This document shows positions 16,835 to 26,488 of a stretch of DNA of 64,000 nucleotides, piece by piece. Position 1 is the first letter of the stretch; each line of letters begins with the position of its first letter. The position numbers and the translations under genes were made by a program. The stretch comes from Bordetella parapertussis (GTDB taxonomy: Bacteria; Pseudomonadota; Gammaproteobacteria; Burkholderiales; SG8-41): NCBI GenBank assembly GCA_945885345.1, contig CAMCYP010000014.1:1-64000 (forward strand). Direction: 5' to 3'. The notes below the pieces were generated by a model. It was not told the origin of the DNA. It did no database searches and saw only the letters and a program-made list of their open reading frames with translations.

Positions 16835-17644
16835 TTAATCGCTGGTGCGCGAACGTTCTTCAGCGGCAATGCGGTCAAGTTCCGCTTCCTGCGCAGCATC
16901 CGAGGGCGATCGGTAATCACCGTCCTCACCGCGCGCCCGCGGCGGCACAAACCGCGCGGCAAGCAGCCCGACCTCGAACAGCAGGCACATCGGTATTGCC
17001 AGCAGCAGCTGCGACACCACGTCGGGTGGTGTAACCACCGCGGCAACGACAAAAGCGATGACGATGAAATAGGGACGGATGCTGCGCAACTGCTCCAGGG
17101 TCACGATGCCCATGCGCGTCAGCATCACCACCACGATCGGCGTCTCAAAGGTCAGGCCGAAAGCCATGAACATGGTGAGCACGAAATTGAGGTAATTCTC
17201 GATGTCCGGCGCCACCGAAATGCTTTTCGGCGCGATCTGGTTGATGAAATGGAACACCGTGTTGAACACGAAGAAGTAACAGAACGCGATGCCGACCACG
17301 AACAGCAGCGTGCTCGCCACCACCAGCGGCAGCACCAGGCGTTTTTCGTGGTTATACAAACCGGGGGCAATGAACGACCAGGCCTGGAACAAGGTGTAGG
17401 GCAGCGTGATCATGAACGCCACCATCATCGCCACCTTGACCGGCACCAGGAACGGCGTGATCACGCCGGTGGCGATCATTTTTGCACCCTCGGGCAGCGC
17501 ATGCATCATCGGCGTCGCCAGCAGGTCGTAGAGATCGGACGAAAACGGGATCAACAGCAGCAGCACGACGGCAAACGCAATCAACGCGCGCAGCAGCCGG
17601 TCGCGCAGCTCGACCAGGTGGGAAATGAAGGTGTCTTCGGTCAC
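16835..17644 (-). CDS. tatC: Sec-independent protein translocase TatC
   Basis: A 269-residue protein with six membrane segments. The N-terminal cytosolic signature that reads the twin-arginine signal is clear (TFISHLVELRDRLLR), and the conserved periplasmic/loop motifs PFLVPVKVAMMVAF and AFGLTFETPIVVVML are present. The C-terminal tail after residue 235 is long and charged. TatC with TatB recognises folded substrates such as the Rieske protein and the amidohydrolase of this window. Last gene of tatABC, itself downstream of the his genes. Confidence 0.96.
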   Translation of the reverse strand: MTEDTFISHLVELRDRLLRALIAFAVVLLLLIPFSSDLYDLLATPMMHALPEGAKMIATGVITPFLVPVKVAMMVAFMITLPYTLFQAWSFIAPGLYNHEKRLVLPLVVASTLLFVVGIAFCYFFVFNTVFHFINQIAPKSISVAPDIENYLNFVLTMFMAFGLTFETPIVVVMLTRMGIVTLEQLRSIRPYFIVIAFVVAAVVTPPDVVSQLLLAIPMCLLFEVGLLAARFVPPRARGEDGDYRSPSDAAQEAELDRIAAEERSRTSD

Positions 17645-17670
17645 TGCGGCTTTTCTGTCAGTTTTTAGAG

Positions 17671-17693
17671 TGCCGGCTGCCGTTGCCGGCTAA
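17671..17693. repeat. Palindromic unit between tatB and tatC
   Basis: GCCGGC-TGCCGTT-GCCGGC followed by TAA. Compared with 16752-16774 it is the same unit in inverted orientation with two or three changes. Possibly a REP-like unit. Confidence 0.45.
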
Positions 17694-17701
17694 GCCTGAT
17701 T

Positions 17702-18058
17702 CTATGCCGGTTTGACCGGATCAGGCGCGGCGACAGTTTCAGGTACGGGCACGGAATCCGCAGTGGCGGCCGGCACTTCGGCGGCGATCTTGTTCATTTC
17801 AGTTTCAACCGATTTAACTTCAGCGGTCACCGATTGCTCGATCGACTGCACGGTGTCCTGCATGCTTGATTGCAGTTTGCGCAGGTCATCGAGGGCCATT
17901 TCGCGGCTGATGTCGGATTTCACGTCGTTGACATAGCGCTGCATGCGACCAAACAGCAGACCGACCGTGCGCGCGACCTTGGGCAGCCGCTCCGGGCCGA
18001 TGACAATCAGCGCCACTACGGCAATGACCATCAGTTCGGAGAAGCCGATATCAAACAT
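17702..18058 (-). CDS. tatB: Sec-independent protein translocase TatB
   Basis: A 118-residue protein: a single N-terminal membrane helix (MFDIGFSELMVIAVVALIVI), the conserved hinge GPERLPKVARTVG, an amphipathic helix and a long acidic, low-complexity tail. It forms the substrate receptor with TatC. Placed between tatA and tatC as usual. Confidence 0.95.
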   Translation of the reverse strand: MFDIGFSELMVIAVVALIVIGPERLPKVARTVGLLFGRMQRYVNDVKSDISREMALDDLRKLQSSMQDTVQSIEQSVTAEVKSVETEMNKIAAEVPAATADSVPVPETVAAPDPVKPA

Positions 18059-18066
18059 GATGAGGC

Positions 18067-18100
18067 GTGAAGAGTGAAAGGGTGAATGCGTGAAGGGTGC
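18067..18100. repeat. GTGAA-type heptamer repeat
   Basis: GTGAAGA, GTGAAAGG, GTGAATGC, GTGAAGG in succession in the gap between tatB and tatA. The same type of repeat forms a large palindrome between hisF and hisA (20021-20124). Confidence 0.6.
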
Positions 18101-18153
18101 GGCAGGAGCGGGGAGATGCCCGGTCTTACCCTTTGGCCTTCACCATCAACCCG

Positions 18154-18369
18154 TCACGACTTCGTGGTTTCCTTGCGCGCTTCGCCGTCGATGGTCTGGC
18201 CGGTAGAGGGCGGGATTTCGGCCTTTACTTCCCCCTCTTTCATGCCTTCCTTGAAACCCTTGACCGCGCCGCCGAGGTCGGCGCCAACATTGCGCAGTTT
18301 TTTGGTTCCGAATATCAGAACCACCACCAGCAACACAATCAACCAATGCCAGATGCTGAATGAACCCAT
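18154..18369 (-). CDS. tatA: Sec-independent protein translocase TatA
   Basis: A 71-residue protein with the TatA layout: membrane helix ([17 protein letters not shown]), the FG hinge, and the amphipathic helix [20 protein letters not shown], then a short charged tail. It polymerises to open the Tat pore. It lies 81 bases after hisE in the same direction. Confidence 0.96.
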   Translation of the reverse strand: MGSFSIWHWLIVLLVVVLIFGTKKLRNVGADLGGAVKGFKEGMKEGEVKAEIPPSTGQTIDGEARKETTKS

Positions 18370-18450
18370 AACACGCTCCTTATGATCCGTGCACGGGCAC
18401 GGGGTAAGAATTTTTTGCGCCGGACTGCCGGCGCGACCTTACTTGCAACC

Positions 18451-18780
18451 TTACTTGTTTCGTGACGCTTTTTCGGCCACGCCGGACACGCCTTCACGCC
18501 GCTGCAGTTCGGCGAGCACATCCTCCGGACCAACGCCGTGCCAGGCCAGCAGCACCAGCGTATGAAACCACAGGTCGGCCGTCTCGCGGACCACATGCAG
18601 TTTATCACCCTCCTTCGAGGCAAGCAGGGTCTCCGCCGCCTCTTCCAGCACCTTGCGCAGGATCGCATCCTCACCCTTGGCCAGCAGGCCGGCGACGTAC
18701 GAACCCGCGGCATCGCTGCCCTTGCGCGCGGCGATGGTCTCGCCCAGTCGCAGCAGTATGTCTTTATCGATGTTTGACAT
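18451..18780 (-). CDS. hisE: Phosphoribosyl-ATP diphosphatase
   Basis: A 109-residue MazG-like all-helical enzyme for the second step of histidine synthesis (PR-ATP to PR-AMP). Motifs: EEAAETLLASKEGD and ETADLWFHTLVLLAWHGV carry the metal-binding acidic residues. It abuts hisI with no gap, a separate gene and not a HisIE fusion. Confidence 0.96.
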   Translation of the reverse strand: MSNIDKDILLRLGETIAARKGSDAAGSYVAGLLAKGEDAILRKVLEEAAETLLASKEGDKLHVVRETADLWFHTLVLLAWHGVGPEDVLAELQRREGVSGVAEKASRNK

Positions 18781-19167
18781 CTATTTGCCGTAGATTGCTT
18801 TGGGATCCTTCAACACCGGATCGACCTCAACCCAGGTGCCGTTGCGCAGTTCCTGAAAAAAACAGCTGTGCCGCCCGGTGTGGCAGGCGATGCCGCCGAC
18901 CTGCTCGACTTCAAACAGCACGACATCCTCGTCGCAATCGAGGCGGACCGCCTTCACTTTTTGCACATGGCCCGATTCTTCGCCCTTATGCCAGAGTTTT
19001 TTGCGCGACCGCGACCAGTAGTGAACCTCGCCGGTCACTGCCGTCTTCTGCAGCGCTTCGCGGTTCACCCATGCGACGGTCAGCACCCGCCCCGAGCCCG
19101 TCTCCTGCGTCACTGCCGGGATCAGCCCGTCGGCGCCCCAGTGTATGCGGTCCAGCCAGTCTGACAC
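18781..19167 (-). CDS. hisI: Phosphoribosyl-AMP cyclohydrolase
   Basis: A 128-residue zinc/magnesium enzyme that opens the adenine ring of PR-AMP in histidine synthesis. Motifs: [31 protein letters not shown], the metal site [13 protein letters not shown], and [10 protein letters not shown]. The GTG at 19167 is chosen because AGGAG lies 6 bases upstream and the protein then begins [13 protein letters not shown] as in homologues; the frame continues 8 codons upstream. Confidence 0.95.
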   Translation of the reverse strand: MSDWLDRIHWGADGLIPAVTQETGSGRVLTVAWVNREALQKTAVTGEVHYWSRSRKKLWHKGEESGHVQKVKAVRLDCDEDVVLFEVEQVGGIACHTGRHSCFFQELRNGTWVEVDPVLKDPKAIYGK

Positions 19168-19207
19168 CCTATTCTCCTGTCGCTCGGGCAATGCTACCCG
19201 GAAATTT

Positions 19208-19230
19208 ATAAGCTATTGATTTTAATTGTT
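19208..19230 (-). repeat. AT-rich motif with IHF core, copy between hisF and hisI
   Basis: On the minus strand ACAATTAAAATCAATAGCTT plus AT. The part AATCAATAGCTTA (19209-19221) matches WATCAANNNNTTR exactly. It lies just after the hisF stop. Confidence 0.65.
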
Positions 19231-19241
19231 TTTTTGTTACG

Positions 19242-20012
19242 CTACAAGCGGACTTCGATACCCCGCTGCGCCATCCGTTCCTTGGCCTGACGCACCGTGT
19301 ATTCGCCATAGTGAAAAATGCTCGCGGCGAGCACCGCATCAGCGTGGCCGATGGTGACGCCGTCAGCCAGATGATCGAGATTACCGACGCCGCCGCTGGC
19401 GATGACGGGGATATCCAGCGCCGAAGAAAACGCGCTGGTCAGCTCGAGATCAAAACCGATGCGCGTGCCGTCGCGGTCCATGCTGGTAAGCAGGATTTCA
19501 CCCGCGCCCAGCGCCTGCATTTTTTTGCCCCACGCCACCGCATCCAGTCCCGTGGCCTTGCGTCCGCCATGCGTGTAGACCTCCCAGCGCAGCGGCCCGT
19601 CACCGGCAACCCGCTTGGCGTCGACGGCGACCACGATGCACTGCGCGCCGTAACGGCCACTGGCATCGGCAACCAGTTGCGGATTCTGCACGGCAGAAGT
19701 GTTGATGCTGACCTTGTCGGCGCCGGCATTGAGCAGGCGGCGCACGTCATCCACCGAACGCACACCGCCGCCGACCGTCAGCGGGATGAACACCTGGGCA
19801 GCAACCGACTCGATGATATGCAGGATCAGGTCGCGGTCATCGCTGCTTGCCGTGATGTCGAGAAAAGTCAGCTCGTCGGCGCCCTGGTCATCGTAGCGGC
19901 GCGCAATTTCGACCGGATCGCCGGCATCCTTCAGTTCGACAAAATTGACGCCCTTGACCACGCGGCCGGCGGTGACGTCGAGACAGGGAATGATGCGTTT
20001 GGCGAGGCCCAT
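19242..20012 (-). CDS. hisF: Imidazole glycerol phosphate synthase, cyclase subunit
   Basis: A 256-residue (beta-alpha)8 barrel. The catalytic aspartates are visible: Asp12 in [15 protein letters not shown] and Asp131 in [10 protein letters not shown]. Phosphate-binding motifs TVGGGVRS and IASGGVGN are intact. With HisH it converts PRFAR and ammonia into imidazole glycerol phosphate and AICAR. Downstream of hisA with a palindromic repeat region between. Confidence 0.97.
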   Translation of the reverse strand: MGLAKRIIPCLDVTAGRVVKGVNFVELKDAGDPVEIARRYDDQGADELTFLDITASSDDRDLILHIIESVAAQVFIPLTVGGGVRSVDDVRRLLNAGADKVSINTSAVQNPQLVADASGRYGAQCIVVAVDAKRVAGDGPLRWEVYTHGGRKATGLDAVAWGKKMQALGAGEILLTSMDRDGTRIGFDLELTSAFSSALDIPVIASGGVGNLDHLADGVTIGHADAVLAASIFHYGEYTVRQAKERMAQRGIEVRL

Positions 20013-20020
20013 TAACGTCA

Positions 20021-20124
20021 GTGAAGAGTGAATGAGTGAACGGGTGAAAAGTGAAAAACCGGATTGGCATCGAACGCGGGTTGCATCTCACCCATTCACT
20101 CGTTCACCCCTTCACTTTTCACTG
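20021..20124. repeat. Large GTGAA-type inverted repeat between hisF and hisA
   Basis: Left arm 20021-20058 and right arm 20088-20124 are imperfect inverted copies made of GTGAANR-type units of 7-8 bases; the loop is about 30 bases. The right arm contains the last codons and stop of hisA. It would form a long hairpin in the his mRNA. Confidence 0.65.
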
Positions 20125-20864
20125 GGTTTCGAAAGCTTGTCGGCCAATTTTTGCGCCGCACGGAAATCCAGCGTGCCCTGGTACACCGCGCGCCCGGTGA
20201 TGGCGCCGGTGATGCCTTCGGCTTCGACAGCGCAGAGTTTTTTGACATCTTCGAGATCGGTGATGCCGCCGCTGGCGATCACCGGCACATTGAGCTGGCG
20301 CGCCAGGGCGACAGTCGCGTCGATGTTGACGCCGGTGAGCATGCCGTCGCGGCCGATGTCGGTGTAGATCACCGCTTCGACGCCGTAATCCTCGAATTTT
20401 TTCGCCAGATCAACCACATCGTGCCCGGTCATTTTCGACCAGCCGTCAACGGCAACCTTGCCGTCCTTGGCGTCGAGAGCAACGATGATGTGGCCCTGGA
20501 ATGCGGTGCACGCCTCCTGCAGGAAACCCGGCGTTTTCACCGCGGCAGTGCCGATGACGATGTAGCTGATGCCGGCGTCGATGTAGGCCTCGATGGTATC
20601 GAGATCGCGGATGCCGCCGCCCAGCTGCACCGGCAGCTCCGTGCCCACCGCCTGAACGATGGCGCGGATCGCCGGCTGATTCTTCGGCTTGCCGGCCGCG
20701 GCGCCGTTCAAGTCAACCACATGCAGGCGACGCGCACCCTGGTCCAGCCATTGTCTGGCCATCGCAGCGGGGTCTTCGGAAAATACCGTGGCATCGTTCA
20801 TGTCGCCCTGTTTCAGGCGCACACAATGGCCGTCCTTCAAATCGATGGCGGGAATGATCAGCAT
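20112..20864 (-). CDS. hisA: Phosphoribosylformimino-AICAR phosphate isomerase
   Basis: A 250-residue (beta-alpha)8 barrel. Catalytic Asp8 ([15 protein letters not shown]) and the second Asp in [12 protein letters not shown] are present, as are QLGGGIRD and IASGGITD for phosphate binding. It isomerises ProFAR to PRFAR. The last residues (KPSEK) are coded by the GTGAA-type repeat. Confidence 0.97.
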   Translation of the reverse strand: MLIIPAIDLKDGHCVRLKQGDMNDATVFSEDPAAMARQWLDQGARRLHVVDLNGAAAGKPKNQPAIRAIVQAVGTELPVQLGGGIRDLDTIEAYIDAGISYIVIGTAAVKTPGFLQEACTAFQGHIIVALDAKDGKVAVDGWSKMTGHDVVDLAKKFEDYGVEAVIYTDIGRDGMLTGVNIDATVALARQLNVPVIASGGITDLEDVKKLCAVEAEGITGAITGRAVYQGTLDFRAAQKLADKLSKPSEK

Positions 20865-21066
20865 GGAAATAGGGGGGAAAGTGCGTGGGGAGAAGTGCGG
20901 AGAAATGCGAAACCGGATTTAGTCGGAATGGGGAGGCGACAGATAAACCGGATCAAATAAGCGTCAGAAGAATGCGTCAGAAAAACGGTGTCTGAAAAAG
21001 CGTTGTCTGCGTATATGTTTCGTGAAGCGTTAATCATACTACAGCGGCAGCAATTGCAAGCCGGTT

Positions 21067-21750
21067 TCAGGCCGCTGCCGCGGCACCGCCGCCGGGCATT
21101 GCATGCACCACCGGCTGCCATGCCACAAAGTTCGACAGCAGTTGCAGGCCTGCGGTGTGACTTTTTTCAGGGTGAAACTGCACCGCAAACACATTGCCGC
21201 GCGCCGCAGCGCAGGCAAAACGGAAAGGATAGGCACTCCAGCCGGCAACGAGCCCGGGATCAGCAGGCTCCGGGTAATAGCTGTGCACAAAATAAAACCG
21301 GCTGCCGTCGGCAATGCCCTGCCACAGTGGATGTGCCATGGCCTGCATCACTTCGTTCCAGCCCATGTGCGGCACTTTGAGTTTTTCACCCTGCGCGTTG
21401 AACATGCGCGCTGGCGGAAAGCGCCGCACCACGCCGGGCAGCAGGCCGAGGCCCGGGGTATCGCCTTCTTCGCTGTGCTCGAACAGCATCTGCAGGCCGA
21501 TGCAGATGCCGAGGAAGGGTTTGTCGCGCGCAGCATTGATGATTGCACCGCGCAAACCACGGGATTCCATTTCGCGCATGCAGTCGGGCATCGCGCCCTG
21601 TCCGGGAAACACCACGCGGCCGGCCTCGGCCACATCATCGGGATTACCGGTCACCACCACCTTGCGGCCGGGCGCGACGTGTTCGATGGCCTTGGACACC
21701 GAACGCAGGTTGCCCATGCCGTAATCAATCACTGCGATGTCGATGGTCAT
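21067..21750 (-). CDS. hisH: Imidazole glycerol phosphate synthase, glutamine amidotransferase subunit
   Basis: A 227-residue class I amidotransferase. The triad is intact: Cys83 (LGICIGLQMLFE), His193 and Glu195 (VQFHPEKSH). It supplies ammonia to HisF. The C-terminus after the catalytic domain is extended by a tail ending in five alanines, longer than usual. The gap of about 200 bases to hisA holds nothing I recognise beyond short GTGCGRRGA-type runs. Confidence 0.96.
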   Translation of the reverse strand: MTIDIAVIDYGMGNLRSVSKAIEHVAPGRKVVVTGNPDDVAEAGRVVFPGQGAMPDCMREMESRGLRGAIINAARDKPFLGICIGLQMLFEHSEEGDTPGLGLLPGVVRRFPPARMFNAQGEKLKVPHMGWNEVMQAMAHPLWQGIADGSRFYFVHSYYPEPADPGLVAGWSAYPFRFACAAARGNVFAVQFHPEKSHTAGLQLLSNFVAWQPVVHAMPGGGAAAAA

Positions 21751-21825
21751 CGTGAATCGGTCAACGGATGATGGTCATGAAAATGGGATGCAAAGCGCGG
21801 GACGCAAAACATCGCCAGGGAAAGG

Positions 21826-22413
21826 CTATAACTTTCCCTTGGTCGAAGGCACACCCTTGACCCGCGGGTCCAGTTCCACCGCCATGCGCAGTGCGCGGCC
21901 GAAGGCCTTGAACAGGGTCTCCACCTGGTGATGGGTGTTCGCACCCTTCAGGTTGTCGAGATGCAGCGTGACCTGGGCGTGGTTAACGAAACCCTGGAAA
22001 AACTCGCGCACCAGGTCGACATCGAATTCGCCGACGCGCGCACGCGTGAACTTGCCGGTCATCTCCAGCCCGGGTCGCCCCGAGAGATCGATCACCACGC
22101 GCGACAGCGCCTCGTCGAGCGGCACATAAGCATGGCCGTAGCGGCGCACACCTTTTTTGTCGCCAACGGCTTTGGCCAGCGCCTGACCCAGCGTGATGCC
22201 GATGTCTTCGACAGTGTGATGTGCATCGATGTGCAGATCACCCTTGGCCTTGACCTCGAGATCGACCAGCCCGTGACGCGCAATCTGGTCAAGCATGTGG
22301 TCGAGGAAGGGCACGCCGCTGGCGAGTTTCGCGCGGCCGCTACCGTCAAGATTGATCTTGACGGTGATCTGCGTTTCCTGGGTGTCGCGGGTGACCTGTG
22401 CCTGCCGTGCCAT
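21826..22413 (-). CDS. hisB: Imidazoleglycerol-phosphate dehydratase
   Basis: A 195-residue monofunctional enzyme (no HisB-N phosphatase domain). The manganese-binding motifs [15 protein letters not shown]-like (here [15 protein letters not shown]) and [14 protein letters not shown] are clear. It dehydrates imidazole glycerol phosphate to imidazole acetol phosphate. Between hisC and hisH. Confidence 0.97.
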   Translation of the reverse strand: MARQAQVTRDTQETQITVKINLDGSGRAKLASGVPFLDHMLDQIARHGLVDLEVKAKGDLHIDAHHTVEDIGITLGQALAKAVGDKKGVRRYGHAYVPLDEALSRVVIDLSGRPGLEMTGKFTRARVGEFDVDLVREFFQGFVNHAQVTLHLDNLKGANTHHQVETLFKAFGRALRMAVELDPRVKGVPSTKGKL

Positions 22414-22432
22414 GATTGCCTGGATGCCTCAG

Positions 22433-22445
22433 TAACTTGTTGATT
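22433..22445 (-). promoter_or_regulatory. IHF-like core upstream of hisB
   Basis: AATCAACAAGTTA on the minus strand, an exact WATCAANNNNTTR and the same core as at the petC start, but without the conserved CAATWAAA extension. Confidence 0.4.
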
Positions 22446-22484
22446 ACATACAGAGTATAAACGAATTCGCGCGTTATCGTCGCG

Positions 22485-23552
22485 TCACGCAGTACGCACG
22501 ATGTCGCGCAGTGCCTCGATCAATCCCGCGCACTGCTCGTCGGTGCCGACGGTAATGCGCATGAATTCGGCAATACGCGCCGGTTTGCGGAAATGGCGGA
22601 CGATGATGCTGCGTTCGCGCAGTTTCGCGGCAATCTCACCGCCGTCGCGCCCCGGCACGCGCGCGAATACAAAATTGGCCGCCGACGGCAGCACTTCGAA
22701 ACCGAGATCCTGCAGATCCTGCACCAGCTTTTGCTTGCTGGCGATGACCTTGTGGCACATCGCCTGGAAATACTCGTCGTCTTCAATGGCTGCGACCGCA
22801 CCTGCCTGCGCGAAACGATCCAGCGGATAGGAATTGAAACTGTCCTTGACCCGGTTCAGCGCTTCGATCAGATCGGGGTGGCCAATGGCATAACCGACGC
22901 GCAACCCTGCCAGCGCCCTTGACTTGGACAAGGTGTGCGTCACCAGCAGTTGCGGATAACGGCTGACCAGCGGCACCACCGACTCGCCGCCGAAGTCGAC
23001 ATAGGCCTCGTCAATGACGACCACCGAATCGTCGTTCGCGCGCAGCAGGCGCTCGATTTCGGCGACCGGCACGAAACACCCCGTCGGTGCGTTGGGATTC
23101 GGGAACACGATGCCACCATTGGGTTTCAGGTAATCATCGACTGCGATTTCAAACGCGGCGTTCAGCGCCACCTGTTCGTAGGCAATGCCGTAAAGACCGC
23201 AGTACACCGGATAAAAACTGTAGGTGATGTCCGGGAACAGCACCGGCCGGTCGTGTTTCAGCAGTCCGAGAAATACATGCGCCAGCACTTCGTCAGAACC
23301 GTTGCCGACAAACACATGGCCCGGCGTCAGGTTGTGGCGCCTGGCGATCGCGGCGCGCAGACGGTCGCTGGCGGGATCCGGATACAGCCGCAGCGAGTCG
23401 CCGATTTCGGCACGCAGCGCTTCCAGCACGCGGCGGCTCGGACCGTACGGACTTTCATTGGTGTTGAGCTTGATCAGATTGGCCAGCTTCGGCTGCTCGC
23501 CCGGCACATAGGGCGTCAGTCCCTGCACCACCTTGCTCCAGTAACGACTCAT
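22485..23552 (-). CDS. hisC: Histidinol-phosphate aminotransferase
   Basis: A 355-residue PLP enzyme of aminotransferase fold type I. Visible are [33 protein letters not shown] and the PLP-lysine region [18 protein letters not shown]. It makes histidinol phosphate. It follows hisD by 6 bases. Confidence 0.96.
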   Translation of the reverse strand: MSRYWSKVVQGLTPYVPGEQPKLANLIKLNTNESPYGPSRRVLEALRAEIGDSLRLYPDPASDRLRAAIARRHNLTPGHVFVGNGSDEVLAHVFLGLLKHDRPVLFPDITYSFYPVYCGLYGIAYEQVALNAAFEIAVDDYLKPNGGIVFPNPNAPTGCFVPVAEIERLLRANDDSVVVIDEAYVDFGGESVVPLVSRYPQLLVTHTLSKSRALAGLRVGYAIGHPDLIEALNRVKDSFNSYPLDRFAQAGAVAAIEDDEYFQAMCHKVIASKQKLVQDLQDLGFEVLPSAANFVFARVPGRDGGEIAAKLRERSIIVRHFRKPARIAEFMRITVGTDEQCAGLIEALRDIVRTA

Positions 23553-23558
23553 GGTGGC

Positions 23559-24851
23559 CTAGGGACGAAAGCGCATCGCCGCCGAACGGGCGTGTGCAGT
23601 CAGCCCTTCGCCTTCCGCGAGTTCCACTGCGATCTTGCCGAGTTTCGCCGCACCGGCCTGCGACACACGGATCACACTGGAACGTTTCTGGAAATCGTAC
23701 ACGCCCAGCGGCGAGGAAAACCGTGCGGTGCGTGACGTCGGCAGCACATGATTCGGCCCGGCACAGTAATCACCCAGTGCTTCGGAAGTGTAACGGCCAA
23801 GGAATATCGCGCCGGCATGGCGGATTTTCGGCAGCAAGGCCTGCGCATTTTCCACCGACAGTTCGAGATGTTCCGGCGCAATGCGGTTGACCAGTGCGCA
23901 GGCCTCGTCGAGGTCGCGCACCTGGATCAGCGCGCCGCGGCCCTGGAGCGAAGCCTCGATCACTGCGCGCCGCGGCATGTCCGGCAGCAGCTTCGTGATG
24001 CTCACCGCCACCGCATCCAGATATCTTGTGTCCGGCGCGAGCAGGATGGACTGCGCCAGTTCATCGTGTTCAGCCTGCGAAAACAGATCCATCGCCACCC
24101 AGTCGGGATCAGTGCTGCCATCCGCAACGACGAGGATTTCCGACGGCCCCGCCACCATGTCGATGCCGACCACACCGAACACGCGACGTTTTGCGGCGGC
24201 GACATAGGCATTGCCGGGGCCGACGATTTTGTCCACCTGCGGAATGGTGGCAGTGCCATAAGCCAGCGCCGCGACTGCCTGCGCGCCGCCGATGGTGAAC
24301 ACGCGATCAACACCGCAGATCGCGGCGGCGGCCAGTACCAGATCATTTTTTTCACCGCGCGGCGTCGGCACCACCATGATGATTTCGGTGACACCGGCAA
24401 CTTTAGCCGGCACCGCATTCATGATCACCGATGACGGATACGCGGCCTTGCCGCCGGGCACATACAGCCCGGCGCGGTCGAGCGCGGTGATCTGCTGACC
24501 AAGCTCGGTGCCATCGGCATCGGTGTAACCCCAGGACTGCGTCCGCTGCCGTTCGTGATAATCACGCACGCGCGCAGCAGCCGCTTCCAGTGCCTGACGA
24601 CGCGCAGCAGGGATACGCACCAGCGCAGCCCGCAGTTCAGCTTGGGGAATTTCCAGTTCGGTCAGTGCACTCGCACTGACGCCATCGAACTTTTTGGTGT
24701 ATTCCAGCACCGCGACATCGCCGCGCGTTTTGACGTCGGCAAGGATCGCCGCAACGGTGGCATCGACCTGCGGATTCTGCGCCGACTCAAACGCCAGCAA
24801 CTCAGCGAGCCGCGCATCGAAATCGGCTTGTGTGGTGGCGAGACGACGCAT
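23559..24851 (-). CDS. hisD: Histidinol dehydrogenase
   Basis: A 430-residue zinc enzyme that makes the last two oxidations of histidine synthesis. Motifs: [34 protein letters not shown], the metal ligand region [11 protein letters not shown] and [13 protein letters not shown]. Full length. It lies 2 bases after hisG. Confidence 0.97.
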   Translation of the reverse strand: MRRLATTQADFDARLAELLAFESAQNPQVDATVAAILADVKTRGDVAVLEYTKKFDGVSASALTELEIPQAELRAALVRIPAARRQALEAAAARVRDYHERQRTQSWGYTDADGTELGQQITALDRAGLYVPGGKAAYPSSVIMNAVPAKVAGVTEIIMVVPTPRGEKNDLVLAAAAICGVDRVFTIGGAQAVAALAYGTATIPQVDKIVGPGNAYVAAAKRRVFGVVGIDMVAGPSEILVVADGSTDPDWVAMDLFSQAEHDELAQSILLAPDTRYLDAVAVSITKLLPDMPRRAVIEASLQGRGALIQVRDLDEACALVNRIAPEHLELSVENAQALLPKIRHAGAIFLGRYTSEALGDYCAGPNHVLPTSRTARFSSPLGVYDFQKRSSVIRVSQAGAAKLGKIAVELAEGEGLTAHARSAAMRFRP

Positions 24852-24853
24852 GA

Positions 24854-25489
24854 TCAGCTTACAGCGCGGGTAAAGGCGTCGATCAGCGGCTGGATCTGCG
24901 CGCGTTTCAGCTTTAATGCGGCCTGGTTGACCACCAGCCGCGAGCTGACCGGCGCGATTTCCTCCACCGCCACCAGGTTGTTGGCTTTCAGCGTGCTGCC
25001 AGTGCTGACCAGGTCGACGATGGCATCAGCCAGTCCGACCAGCGGCGCCAGTTCCATTGAACCGTAGAGTTTGATCAGGTCGACATGCACACCTTTGGCC
25101 GCAAAGTGTTCGCGCGCAGTCTGCACATATTTGGTGGCAACCTTCAGCCGCGCGCCCTGGCGCACCGCACTGGCGTAATCAAAATCGCGGCGCACGGCGA
25201 CCATCATCCGGCACCTGGCGATTTTCAGGTCGAGCGGTTGATACAAACCTGCGCTGCCATGTTCGTCGAGCACGTCTTTGCCGGCGACACCGAGGTCAGC
25301 ACCGCCGTACTGCACATAGGTGGGCACATCGCTGGCGCGCACGATGATCAGCCGCACTTCGCGGCGATTGGTGGTGAGGATCAGCTTGCGCGAAGCCTCG
25401 GGATTTTCGCGCGCGACAATGCCTGCCGCCTTCAGCAGCGGCACGGTTTCATCAAAAATGCGGCCCTTGGAGAGCGCGATGGTGATCAT
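24854..25489 (-). CDS. hisG: ATP phosphoribosyltransferase, short form
   Basis: A 211-residue catalytic subunit for the first step of histidine synthesis. It lacks the C-terminal regulatory domain of long HisG, so it should need a HisZ partner; hisZ is not in this window. The PRPP-binding stretch [17 protein letters not shown] is clear. ATG at 25489 gives the normal family start [14 protein letters not shown]. First gene of hisGDCBHAFIE. Confidence 0.95.
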   Translation of the reverse strand: MITIALSKGRIFDETVPLLKAAGIVARENPEASRKLILTTNRREVRLIIVRASDVPTYVQYGGADLGVAGKDVLDEHGSAGLYQPLDLKIARCRMMVAVRRDFDYASAVRQGARLKVATKYVQTAREHFAAKGVHVDLIKLYGSMELAPLVGLADAIVDLVSTGSTLKANNLVAVEEIAPVSSRLVVNQAALKLKRAQIQPLIDAFTRAVS

Positions 25490-25658
25490 GTCGGGTGGTT
25501 TACAAAAAACGGTTAAATGCCTGCGCACAGACGCACGGAAAGTCATGAATTGTAACGTATTTCCGTCGAAAGCCGGGATGCGACCGGTTCACCAAAGTGG
25601 CCCCGGCAGGTTACACTTTGCACTCTTCCGCTTCTGCCGGCATCACAGCCCGATCCCC

Positions 25659-26462
25659 ATGACCACCGACAACATCGTAGAAATCAGTGATCTCGCCTTC
25701 TCTTACGGATCGCGCGAGATTTTCAAATCCGTAAACCTGACGATTCCACGCGGTAAGGTGGTCGGCATCATGGGCGCCAGCGGCAGCGGCAAATCCACGC
25801 TGCTGCGGCTGATCGGCGCACAACTGCGCCCGTCGCGCGGAACAGTCAGCGTTCTCGGCCAGGACATCCACGCGCTCGATCGCGACGCGCTGTATCGGCT
25901 GCGCCGCAAAATGGGCATGCAGTTCCAGCAGGGCGGATTATTCACCGATCTGTCGGTGTTCGAGAACATCGCCTTCCAGATGCGCGAAAAAACCACTCTG
26001 CCGGAAGACATGATTAACGACCTGGTGCTGATGAAATTGAACGCCGTCGGCCTGCGCGGCGCGGCGCGGCTGATGCCTTCCGAATGTTCCGGCGGCATGG
26101 TACGGCGCGTTGGCCTTGCACGCGCCATTGCGCTGGATCCCGACCTGATCATCTACGACGAACCCTTCGCCGGTCTGGATCCGATTTCCTGCAACGTCGT
26201 CGGCAAACTGATCCGCCGCCTGAACGATGCGCTGGGTGTGACTTCGATCGTGGTCTCGTACGATGCCCAGGAATCGCTGAAGGCGATCGACTATGTTTAT
26301 TTTCTGGCTGACGGAACAGTCGCGGCACAGGGCACGACGGAAGACGTGAAAAAATCCGATGACCCGTTCGTCAAACAGTTCATCAAAGGCCTGCCCGATG
26401 GCCCGGTGCCCTTCCACTACCGGCAGAACGCCTATGCCGCAGACCTTGATCTGACGGCATAA
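25659..26462 (+). CDS. Orphan MlaF-type ABC ATPase with altered H-loop
   Basis: A 267-residue ATPase that aligns without gaps over at least 200 residues with the MlaF of this window. Walker A (GASGSGKST, about 39-47) and Walker B (LIIYDEPFAGLDPIS) are intact. Two key positions differ: the signature is ECSGGM where MlaF has ELSGGM (Cys143), and the H-loop reads VVSYDAQES with Tyr201 where MlaF has His201 (VVTHDVQEA). It lacks neighbouring permease and MCE genes and is alone on the plus strand between hisG and the LigB-like gene. It may be a recruited or degenerate Mla component, or energise another permease. Expression looks possible through TTCACC-18-TACACT (25588-25617). Confidence 0.85.
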   Translation: MTTDNIVEISDLAFSYGSREIFKSVNLTIPRGKVVGIMGASGSGKSTLLRLIGAQLRPSRGTVSVLGQDIHALDRDALYRLRRKMGMQFQQGGLFTDLSVFENIAFQMREKTTLPEDMINDLVLMKLNAVGLRGAARLMPSECSGGMVRRVGLARAIALDPDLIIYDEPFAGLDPISCNVVGKLIRRLNDALGVTSIVVSYDAQESLKAIDYVYFLADGTVAAQGTTEDVKKSDDPFVKQFIKGLPDGPVPFHYRQNAYAADLDLTA

Positions 26463-26466
26463 ATAA

Positions 26467-26488
26467 TCAATTAAAACAATTACTTATA
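26467..26488 (+). repeat. AT-rich motif, copy at the ligB-like stop
   Basis: CAATTAAAACAATTACTTAT on the plus strand from 26468. The IHF core (AAACAATTACTTA) has one mismatch. It covers the stop codon of the minus-strand dioxygenase gene and follows the orphan ATPase stop. Confidence 0.6.

Noticed and set aside
20021-20124. GTGAA repeat considered as a CRISPR or iteron origin
   Set aside because: Inverted arrangement inside the his operon, no replication genes, no spacers.
24854-25489. hisG considered truncated because of its 211-residue length
   Set aside because: This is the normal short HisG form that works with HisZ; all motifs are intact.
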